A DNA stretch of 33,769 bases, taken from Verrucomicrobiota bacterium (GTDB taxonomy: Bacteria; Verrucomicrobiota; Verrucomicrobiia; Limisphaerales; SIBE01). The position numbers were made by a program, and so were the translations under genes. The DNA is taken from NCBI GenBank assembly GCA_027623095.1, contig JAQBVM010000033.1, positions 1-33,769 of the forward strand, in the 5' to 3' direction. The notes under the pieces were generated by a model. That model made no database searches and was not told the origin of the DNA. It was given only the letters and a program-made list of their open reading frames with translations. Shown here piece after piece: positions 27,701-33,769 of the stretch. Positions within the stretch are counted from its first letter, which is position 1, and each line of letters opens with the position of its first letter.

Positions 27701-27769
27701 GTCAGCAACGCTTCAAGCCCGTACACCACGCAGGCTTCCGGTTCGCAGAGATTCTTCCGGGTGCGTTGA
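24755..27769 (+). CDS. Large secreted modular protein: two 305-aa tandem beta-rich (LamG-like) domains, a CBM6-like domain and a C-terminal FFRVR module (ORF track starts at 24683; start 24755 preferred)
   Basis: Signal MKKNKRTLPSFARLTGGLLLAMLTTPLTAQ; repeat 1 starts GGWNYLYKGDAVKYAPPG (24866), repeat 2 GGWNYAYEGDKATYAPPG (25781); CBM6-like FEAENWNF...VGEWLNYTGNF; C-terminus SLQSTAELGGNWSAVSNASSPYTTQASGSQRFFRVR. Confidence 0.88.
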   Translation: MKKNKRTLPSFARLTGGLLLAMLTTPLTAQLAFSPPDGGWNYLYKGDAVKYAPPGEGFASLDGTWSHDNGSDAWDGSGIGGTFGADNRPGGAMIITEGDTTFLRIQDTGDPRDFGYADPSSNRKVYLGHDLTNDGAAETIMDDGVTLIFRARIPTSGPLDPLHRDGQQANGIQPYPKTGDGYVTSDGGKGNFVIKQAAGGAIAFSLTTAADTPGGNPTDRPTGFTGLSFNEFAGNAISGNVNFGQGDGANVIPFDPTVWHEFWVTIEKDAASVGTHVANFYIDGNDSPVVFKITSGPGSDFGGSYLAMGATATPQNAALDIDFFGVKFGAVAPKARTFGPINGGWNYAYEGDKATYAPPGGEFASLDGTWSHDNGSDEWDGSGIGGAFGDANRPGGAMIITEGNLNYLRIQDTGDPRDYGYADPSSNRKVYLGHDLSANGATETVMDDGVTLNFRARIPTSGSLDSLHRDGQQANGVQPYPAGGDGYVTSDGGKGNFVIKQAAGGAIAFSLTTAADTPGGNPTDRPTGFNGLSFNEFAGNAISGNVNFGQGDGANIIPFDPTQWHDIWITIEKDSANVGTHVASIYVDGNLTPNVFKVTSGPGSDFGGSYIAMGSTATPQNSALDIDYYRVKFGVVPPTGAIREKLDILDLLPVIAASNVSPSAGVTFRATTDGSIPKENIKVVLNGIDYSSALEVTGSEKNWSVALKTLQENRVYTGEVLVRGSGGGTLSGLLAFNTFSNNNPTFEAENWNFDRGQFINNPGLPFSANGYFDKGTGVNTEGIDFHELSAEFDINTPNPLRYPLSGNMPNTVPNTNEAGRAKYANNPDDDFSVNNTQVGEWLNYTGNFTTGDANIYLRASGGSFEVQLDRVTSSASQANQTTQKLGTFKSQSGGGYVWVPLTNDAGALQALPLSGETTLRATILSGSPVLNFFMVTPAVEVVIPGPTETTLVAKLAGTQLTLSWEGGGSLQSTAELGGNWSAVSNASSPYTTQASGSQRFFRVR
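24866..25780 (+). repeat. Intragenic tandem repeat unit 1 (915 bp, 305 codons)
   Basis: GGWNY... start points at 24866 and 25781 are offset by exactly 915 bp; protein sequence is near-identical over long stretches (e.g. GLSFNEFAGNAISGNVNFGQGDGAN). Confidence 0.9.
25781..26660 (+). repeat. Intragenic tandem repeat unit 2
   Basis: Second copy of the domain, ending at LDIDYYRVKFGVVPP versus LDIDFFGVKFGAVAP in unit 1. Confidence 0.9.
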
Positions 27770-27806
27770 TTCTCGCTGAAGAACCGACAAAACAAGAATT
27801 CAAGCC

Positions 27807-27833
27807 GGGTTCCCATTGGGAGCCCTGCTTTTT
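27807..27833 (+). terminator. Candidate intrinsic terminator of the large modular gene
   Basis: GGGTTCCC-ATT-GGGAGCCC stem (one mismatch/GU) followed by TGCTTTTTCATT; located in a convergent intergenic gap. Confidence 0.5.
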
Positions 27834-27925
27834 CATTCTCATTGCAGGAGACCATCGCGAGAAGACCCAGAAGCAAGGGCTCTGAGGCAGTCTTGGTAAT
27901 ACCTGTGACAATTCCCCGGCGATCT

Positions 27926-28852
27926 CTATTGCCGTGTCCGATAGAATTTCAGGCCACTCGCTGTGGATTGGCTGTAGGGACTGGCAGCTCCCGCGACATC
28001 GGTCCACGGGCCGGAGATACTGTCAGCGGTTTGCAGGGTTCCTTCGAATGTAATGGTCAATTGCCCACCCGACCACCGGCCCAGAATGATCGTCGGCGTT
28101 AGGCTCGGTTTTACTTCCAGGACTTGGAACTGATACGCAGCGATGGCTCCGGTTGTGCCGGTGTCGTTGACCAGGATTTTTGTGCCGTCAGGTTGAGCTG
28201 TGAACCATTCGAGATTCGCGCCGCCGCCGCCGTTTTCCCAAATCAGGCGAGTTGCATACACGCCTGCCGACTCCACTCGAAATCCGAAGATCGTGTCCCC
28301 GGAACCGCGGCCTCCGTCATACTCACCTAGTGTAATTGCGTTTGCCAGATCCCGAGGATCCGGTGCGCCGATACTCACCCGGAAACCGTCGTCGCTATTG
28401 ACTCCCATGGTGTAGAAACCCGGGCTTGGAAATTCCAGCAATGTGAGAATTTCCTCAATGGCATTGCCATTGCCGCCATCGCGCGCGCCAAATCCCGGGA
28501 ATCCAGGGAAGAGATCGTCAAGGTGCCCGTTTGCATCGGTAAAATTTCCGGCGCCTGTTCCGATATCGAAGTTGATGACCGATTCCACCGCGAAGAAGCC
28601 ATTGGCATCGCCGCCGGAGATCTCCGCGACGTTCCGTCCGTGCTTGCCGGCAAGCGCATCCTCGGTCCACGCCAACGTGTTCGGATTGTCCTCATCGGTT
28701 CCGTAGGGGCGGATTCTGAAACCGCGTTTGCTACGGTCCAGCTTCTCAGTGTCCAAGGTCATGCTCCCCGGAATTGTCACATCTCCGAATAGATTGCAGG
28801 ATATCAGACCTGCGCTGACGATCAGAATTAATTGAAGAATCTGTTTTCTCAT
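27926..28852 (-). CDS. Secreted PA14-like protein with C-terminal FYRTR module (start 28852 preferred over ORF-track start 28912)
   Basis: MRKQILQLILIVSAGLISCNLFGDVTIPG signal; GFYTMGVNSDDGFRVSIG...GVYATRLIWENGGGGANLEWFTAQPDG (PA14-like); C-terminus LTITFEGTLQTADSISGPWTDVAGAASPYSQSTASGLKFYRTRQ. Confidence 0.8.
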   Translation of the reverse strand: MRKQILQLILIVSAGLISCNLFGDVTIPGSMTLDTEKLDRSKRGFRIRPYGTDEDNPNTLAWTEDALAGKHGRNVAEISGGDANGFFAVESVINFDIGTGAGNFTDANGHLDDLFPGFPGFGARDGGNGNAIEEILTLLEFPSPGFYTMGVNSDDGFRVSIGAPDPRDLANAITLGEYDGGRGSGDTIFGFRVESAGVYATRLIWENGGGGANLEWFTAQPDGTKILVNDTGTTGAIAAYQFQVLEVKPSLTPTIILGRWSGGQLTITFEGTLQTADSISGPWTDVAGAASPYSQSTASGLKFYRTRQ

Positions 28853-28866
28853 AGTCGCGCTTCGCT

Positions 28867-30429
28867 TTAGTTCGGCCGCGGATAAATCAGTAACAAATCG
28901 GCTCCATAGCATCGAGCGGAAAAAATAGGAGCCGTGTCAAAACCTTCCCTCAGATCCTTCCGCCACCCCATCAGGATGGTAAAGTCGGTGTGATTCGTTA
29001 TCTGGAACCGAAGATCCTTTCGCAACGGATAGCTCTCGAGGGTTGGCAAATGATTGGGGACCGACACAGAAGAATCGAGCGGAGCGTTCGCATTCAGCCA
29101 ATCGGCTCCTTCCTTTAGTGGTGTTCCCCAGGAATAGAAATCAAAGAGATTACCCAGCTTTTCGGATGGTACGGCGAGACGGACGCCCTCATTGAGGTAT
29201 GATCCTTGATAGGGATGGATCTGAACGATTTGCCAGGTGAGCCAAACTAAGAGAACACCGCAACCCGCTACTCCGGAAAATGCCACCCGAGCACGCTTCT
29301 CCAATTGCGTTATCAGTCGATGGAAACCCAATCCCGCCAGAAGCGCCAATGCCGGAACCACAAGAAACACATGGCGCATACCGTCGTACTGGAGGGCGCC
29401 CGGCATCATTCGCGCAAGCAATGGAAACAGAATCCAGAACCCCAGCAGCCAATGTTCAAAACGGGTTCGGTTCCTTGACATGATTTGAAACGATCCGATC
29501 GTTCCCGTGATCACAAAAAGAAGCGAAGGCAACGGCGTGACGGCCATTAAATGAACCGCCATGTAATGCCAAGGAACTTGATCGATAGGATATCGCTGTC
29601 CGAGGTAAGTGAGGTCAAATCGATTGAATTGGCCGCTGAAATGCGAAACGCCCTGAAGTAGGTGAAAAGGGTTGATCCAGAGCGCCGGCCAAAAAAGAAA
29701 TATGAAAAGCAACCCGAGATACAGGAAAAGCCCGATTCGACGGATCTCAGCACTGCGTGTTTTGGATGGATAACCGAGACGAGAAATCAACCAAGGCACT
29801 AGAAAAATACCCAGTAGAAACAAGCCATCCAGTTTCGACGTGACGCTCGCGGCAAAACTCAACGCGGCCATAACCCAATACTTCGTCCGCCCACGTTTCA
29901 ATGCCAGGATCAGCAACAAGAGCGTGAGCATCCCCAAAACCATCACCGGGATATCTTTGGCATTGTAGTGGGCATGCGCGACGAAACGCGGAAAAAATAT
30001 CATGAAAATCTCAGCGGCGAGCCCCGTCGTCGCATTGAACATGGTTTTGCCAAGGTAAAAGAGAATCACCAACCCCACGCTTGCCGTGATAAGATTCAGA
30101 AAATGCCAGGCTGGGATACGGTCCCAGGTGGCGAACCGCACCAGGAATTCGGAAACCAGATAGTTCCACGTCGCGTAAAACGTGGGATGGAAACTGATCA
30201 CTTGGGTTTCGGACGGATCCACTGAATCAGGCGAGATCATGGATTGAAGCAGCGCGATAGTCCTCCGGCCCCGGTCCATTCCACTCGGCTCATCAAAGCT
30301 CATGCCGTAATCGCCAAGCGTCCCAAGATTGAGTGCCAAGAACGCGAGGGCAAGGAGGATCGCCCAGAAGTCGGGCATCCCCGCTAGGCACTCCGTCAAT
30401 TTTCGAATTCGGACTAACCTGTGATTCAT
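28867..30429 (-). CDS. Multi-pass membrane glycosyltransferase (GT39/ArnT/dolichyl-phosphate-mannosyltransferase-like)
   Basis: Many hydrophobic segments; early acidic motif GDYGMSFDEPSGMDRGRRTI; HFLNLITASVGLVILFYLGKTMFNATTGLAAEIFMIFFPRFVAHAHYNAKDIPVMVLGML. Confidence 0.85.
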   Translation of the reverse strand: MNHRLVRIRKLTECLAGMPDFWAILLALAFLALNLGTLGDYGMSFDEPSGMDRGRRTIALLQSMISPDSVDPSETQVISFHPTFYATWNYLVSEFLVRFATWDRIPAWHFLNLITASVGLVILFYLGKTMFNATTGLAAEIFMIFFPRFVAHAHYNAKDIPVMVLGMLTLLLLILALKRGRTKYWVMAALSFAASVTSKLDGLFLLGIFLVPWLISRLGYPSKTRSAEIRRIGLFLYLGLLFIFLFWPALWINPFHLLQGVSHFSGQFNRFDLTYLGQRYPIDQVPWHYMAVHLMAVTPLPSLLFVITGTIGSFQIMSRNRTRFEHWLLGFWILFPLLARMMPGALQYDGMRHVFLVVPALALLAGLGFHRLITQLEKRARVAFSGVAGCGVLLVWLTWQIVQIHPYQGSYLNEGVRLAVPSEKLGNLFDFYSWGTPLKEGADWLNANAPLDSSVSVPNHLPTLESYPLRKDLRFQITNHTDFTILMGWRKDLREGFDTAPIFSARCYGADLLLIYPRPN

Positions 30430-30455
30430 GCGTTAGTCTGTTCCGTTCTTTCTAT

Positions 30456-30534
30456 GGTGGGCCGACACTCCGTGGAGCCCTGACTCACTTCGATCGCTGG
30501 AGAAAGTCAGGGCTCGACAGAGTCTCGCCCCACC
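30456..30534. repeat. Palindromic repeat family 1, copy C (short form, 79 bp)
   Basis: GGTGGGCCGACACTCCGTGGAGCCCTGACT ... AGTCAGGGCTCGACAGAGTCTCGCCCCACC. Confidence 0.9.
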
Positions 30535-30593
30535 GGAGTTCATGGAGAGTCGTAGCGACATTTGTTCGCGCATCCGGATCTTGAACCATTGAT

Positions 30594-30632
30594 GGTGGGG
30601 CGACACTCTGTGGAGCCCTAACTTAGCCTTGG
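30594..30632. repeat. Palindromic repeat family 1, copy D (single arm)
   Basis: GGTGGGGCGACACTCTGTGGAGCCCTAACTTAGCC with no matching partner arm downstream. Confidence 0.8.
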
Positions 30633-30697
30633 AGCGACGGAACGGAAGAAAAAAAGCCATGTAAATACTTGAATACGAATCGAAGTCCAGAACCTCA

Positions 30698-30756
30698 AAC
30701 GCTCAACATCCGACTTTCAACGTTACTTGCAAGTTCAGCGTTGGACGTTGAGCGTT
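30698..30756. repeat. Palindromic intergenic repeat (family 4)
   Basis: AACGCTCAACATCC (30698-30711) and GGACGTTGAGCGTT (30743-30756) are inverted with one mismatch; the spacer also contains CAACGTT/AACTTGCAAGTT-like sub-palindromes. Confidence 0.7.
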
Positions 30757-30779
30757 ATCCATGGTTCACGGAAAGCGAC

Positions 30780-30843
30780 GTGAGGCTCCCGAAGAACATT
30801 GAAAACGACCGGAGAATGGGTTCGACGGGAGTCTCACCCTCCC
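30780..30843. repeat. Palindromic repeat family 2, second copy (left arm degenerate)
   Basis: GTGAGGCTCCCG...GAGAATGGGTTCGACGGGAGTCTCACCCTCCC; the right half differs at only two positions from 7673-7704. Confidence 0.85.
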
Positions 30844-30883
30844 GGATAGGGACGCCAAGCCAAGGCGCACCCGCTTCGATCAT

Positions 30884-31615
30884 TCAATCAAACGTCGGCA
30901 GCGAATTGGCAGCGTTCGTTCCGAAAACTGGCAGCACCGACTGAATATGCCCATCCACAAACGCGACATTGGCTTTTCCTTGGTGCCGCGTAGCCAGAGG
31001 ATCGAAGCTCGGGAAATTGGGAATCCATCGGCCGTCTTGCAGATTGATCCTGTCTTCTTCCACGAGCATCAGTTTTTGTGAGGGATTCTTCACGGCCGTG
31101 ACTTTAAAGGGATAATCTATTCTGGGTTTATCCTTCGTGTAAATGCTCGCCATCCCGAGATTGTTCGTTCCTTCCATGTCATAGCTGGTCAAGCTGAAAC
31201 TAAAGAGGTACGGATTGTCCCGTTCGGTTTGTTCCGGTTTGAAAATATCCTTGTCCATGGGACAGCGAAACAAATCGGGCTTGAATCCGGAAACATAGGC
31301 CGCAATCGCGCTCTTGTTGGGATCGCGGTCGCGCTGCCACCAGATCCAATCCTCCGGTTGTGGACCGTAAGTCCGTTTGGAGGCGCATCCTGGAAACAGA
31401 TTCTCGAAGTCGTCATGATACATCGAGAATCCAAGACCAAGCTGGCGTTGATGATTGATGCACGCCGTTTGCCTCGCTTTGCTCAAGCCTTTCATCACGG
31501 CCGGAATTGTCAGACCGGCCAGGACACCGATGATGCTAATGGTGACCAACAATTCCATCAGAGTGAACGCGGTTCCCCGCTCTGATAGTTTGAGGTGTTG
31601 AATGATCTTTCTCAT
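30884..31615 (-). CDS. Type IV/II pseudopilin-like protein, DUF1559-type with H-X9-DG-like C-terminus (start 31615 preferred over ORF-track start 31702)
   Basis: MRKIIQHLKLSERGTAFTLMELLVTISIIGVLAGLTIPAVMKGLSKARQTACINHQRQLGLGFSMYHDD; C-terminal HQGKANVAFVDGHIQSVLP. Confidence 0.9.
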   Translation of the reverse strand: MRKIIQHLKLSERGTAFTLMELLVTISIIGVLAGLTIPAVMKGLSKARQTACINHQRQLGLGFSMYHDDFENLFPGCASKRTYGPQPEDWIWWQRDRDPNKSAIAAYVSGFKPDLFRCPMDKDIFKPEQTERDNPYLFSFSLTSYDMEGTNNLGMASIYTKDKPRIDYPFKVTAVKNPSQKLMLVEEDRINLQDGRWIPNFPSFDPLATRHQGKANVAFVDGHIQSVLPVFGTNAANSLPTFD

Positions 31616-31716
31616 ATCCGCTCCTTTATTATTTGCAGTTTCACGCTCATGCGCACACAGGCCTTGAATTAACGCCGTGTGATTGTCTCGTCTCCCTGTC
31701 AATGAATCTCACGTCA

Positions 31717-31950
31717 GGTGGGGCGACACTCTGTGAAGCCCTGACTTCCCCTCGATGTGTTAGTCCTGCGTGAAATGGGCTTTTGGAAACGGTGGTGGTT
31801 TCCGGGTTTTCTGGTGTTTCCATTGCACCTTTTATTTTTTGTTCGAACTCTTCAAGGGTAAATCAGGGCTCCACGGACTGGCTTCCCAAGCCCTGCGAGT
31901 TAGGTGCCCACACGAGAATCTCGCTTCGCGGAAAGCAGTGTCGCCCCACC
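31717..31950. repeat. Palindromic repeat family 1, copy E, right arm interrupted by about 59 bp
   Basis: Left arm GGTGGGGCGACACTCTGTGAAGCCCTGACTT; right arm split as TCAGGGCTCCACGGA (to 31877) and AGTGTCGCCCCACC (from 31937); inner GGTGTTTCCATTGCACCT is the reverse complement of the copy A/B core with two mismatches. Confidence 0.85.
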
Positions 31951-31992
31951 ATCAGTGGTTCATGGTTGATATTCACAGGCCAAACATTCTTT

Positions 31993-32754
31993 TCACTTAA
32001 ACCAACTGTACTTCACTAGACACCACAAAGCCTCGAACCCATCGCTCAACCGGATTTTCTTGCCCTCTTTGCAGGTTCGCGGGTGATAACGGATCGGAAT
32101 CTCGCGCAATCGCACATTCAGCTTGCTGACCTTCACGGTCACTTCCGGACAAAATCCAAACCGATCCTCTTCCAACTTCAAGCGGTCGATCACTTCCCGC
32201 CGAAAGACTTTGTAACACGTTGCTTCATCAGTCAATTTCAGTCCTGTTAAAGTGTTTGTCACCCAGGTCAAGAGACCGATTCCCCAATGATGCCACCACG
32301 CCGTTGGAGGACGTTCTCTTCGGGCGAATCTCGAACCATACACCACGTCGGCTTCATCGCGGCGGATCGGCTCCAGCAACCGCTCGTACTCCGCCGGATC
32401 GTATTCCAAGTCCGCGTCTTGAATGATCACAACCGGAGCGCTGATGGTGGCCAAACCCGTGCGAATCGTCGCCCCTTTGCCTTGGTTAATTGGATGGCTC
32501 ACGATCCGAACGCGCGCGTCACGGGCGGACCACAACGCCAGCGTCTCGGACGTTCCATCCGTCGAAGCGTCGTTAACGATCACGACTTCCTGCACGCAGG
32601 GTTGCTCCAGCACACGGCGCAGAATCTCATCCACCATCGCCGCTTCGTTAAAGACGGGCATGACAACACCCAGACAGACCGCCGGCAACGGTGCGGACTT
32701 CTTCTTGCCCGCTTGCGTTCGGCAGACTTCGGTCTCTGGGGTTGGAAGGTTCAT
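31993..32754 (-). CDS. Glycosyltransferase family 2
   Basis: LGVVMPVFNEAAMVDEILRRVLEQPCVQEVVIVNDASTDGTSETL; VVIIQDADLEYDPAEYERLLEPI; VVYGSRF; polyprenyl-phosphate-sugar-synthase-like. Confidence 0.94.
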   Translation of the reverse strand: MNLPTPETEVCRTQAGKKKSAPLPAVCLGVVMPVFNEAAMVDEILRRVLEQPCVQEVVIVNDASTDGTSETLALWSARDARVRIVSHPINQGKGATIRTGLATISAPVVIIQDADLEYDPAEYERLLEPIRRDEADVVYGSRFARRERPPTAWWHHWGIGLLTWVTNTLTGLKLTDEATCYKVFRREVIDRLKLEEDRFGFCPEVTVKVSKLNVRLREIPIRYHPRTCKEGKKIRLSDGFEALWCLVKYSWFK

Positions 32755-32860
32755 CTAAAAACGACGGTTGCCCGCAGAAGACCCAGAACAACGCAGACTA
32801 TGGGAATGGGCTATGCCGATCATAGACGTCATCAATCGGATGAGATCCTTAGCCTGCCTT

Positions 32861-33000
32861 AGAGCCTGTTTTAAAGATGGAGCGCGGCTGTATCGAAGAT
32901 CAGCCGCAGCACGCAAGACGAACGAGATGCGCAGGAAAATCGAAGCACGCTGCGGCTGGTCGAGGACGACACCGCGCTCCGGGATTTCAAAACAGGCTCT
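32861..33000. repeat. 140-bp nested palindromic repeat (family 5)
   Basis: Outer arms AGAGCCTGTTTTAAAGATGGAGCGCGG and CCGCGCTCCGGGATTTCAAAACAGGCTCT; inner inverted CAGCCGCAGC / GCTGCGGCTG. Confidence 0.9.
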
Positions 33001-33184
33001 TAAGTTCTCTCCTTCTGCGTGTTCCGCGTATTCTGCGGGCTCAACTGCTTTTTCCCGGTTCATATCGAGTCGGGAAATTGAGAAAGCAGACTGCGCATGA
33101 AACAGTCTTTGCGGCGGCGAGAGAACCACGAAATACGGGAAAGGAAAGACCGATGAGATTACCGGATTCGGCACAGTAGCACTT

Positions 33185-33690
33185 AGAGCACTTCTGCAAG
33201 AGCACTCTGCCCGGAAGGAAACTGATTTCACAGAAGCAAACGAAGGCAACGAAGAGCAGGACGATGGATCAATGTGAGTTGAGATTCCCCGCCTGCGGTG
33301 ATCGATCGGCGAGCGTGGCAACCGGGTTCGGAGTTGAGGTTCCTCTTCCCCTCTGATCTTCGTTAGCTTCGTTTCCTTCTGTTCAAACGTCCGACTTCTG
33401 ATCGCTGACCTAATTCTGTGCAGATTCCCCACACCCGGCACCGAAGAACTCAGAGCACTTCTCCAAAAGCACTTTGACCGGAAAGAAACTGATTTCACAG
33501 AAGCAAACGAAGGCAACGAAGGACATGAGGATGGATCAGTGTGAGTTGACAATCCTCGCCTGCGGTGATCGATCGGTGTGCGTGGCAACCGGGGTCGGAG
33601 TTGAGGTTCCTCTTCCCCTCCGATCTTCGTTAGCTTCGTTTCCTTCTGTTCAAACATCCAATTCCTGATTTCGGACCTCTTTCGTTGCGG
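33185..33690. repeat. Two direct copies of an intergenic repeat (period about 267 bp), each containing inverted arms (family 6)
   Basis: AGAGCACTTCTSCAARAGCACT at 33185 and 33452; each unit has CAGAAGCAAACGAAGGCAACGAAG and, inverted, CTTCGTTAGCTTCGTTTCCTTCTG. Confidence 0.92.
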
Positions 33691-33769
33691 CTTCGGAGCA
33701 CCGTGATGCGTCGGTGAACATGCGCAACACGATTTCCGGTTCCCGCTAAGGTTGGCGGCGAACTATGAC

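Noticed and set aside
32755-33657. 300-aa minus-strand ORF
   Set aside because: Built almost wholly from the tandem and palindromic repeats (FEQKETKLTKI…PSFASVKSVSF twice); low-complexity, no domain. Treated as a spurious ORF.
33185-33690. Possible CRISPR array
   Set aside because: Only two long units about 267 bp apart, with no short regular repeats and spacers, and no cas genes.
1-33769. tRNA/rRNA genes, integrase or transposase
   Set aside because: None recognised on either strand by reading; a tRNAscan-SE/Infernal run would be needed to exclude small RNAs fully.

Overview
The window looks chromosomal and Verrucomicrobiota/Planctomycetota-like. This is inferred from gene content: TAT-exported Gfo/Idh/MocA oxidoreductase, DUF1080 protein, sulfatase, DUF1559-type pseudopilin, and a SAM-methyltransferase/PQQ-propeller hybrid. 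There are about 18 convincing intact genes and no tRNA, rRNA, CRISPR array or transposase that I can support. Main blocks: (i) a hydrolytic/secreted-protein block with a penicillin acylase next to a class-C beta-lactamase-like serine hydrolase; (ii) an RF3 + ABC-F translation-factor pair; (iii) a beta-propeller / cupredoxin / sulfite-oxidase-like redox block; (iv) a tightly overlapping YfiR / CHASE8-HAMP histidine kinase / REC-HK-REC operon with no output gene; (v) a sulfatase and large secreted modular proteins; (vi) glycosyltransferases and a pseudopilin. The least explained signals are in the DNA: several families of palindromic, MITE/REP-like repeats, one lying in-frame in a coding leader and one interrupted inside a terminal arm; a fusion of two decayed genes at about 1886; a single nonsense codon splitting an Ig-like secreted protein; and a 305-codon internal tandem duplication.
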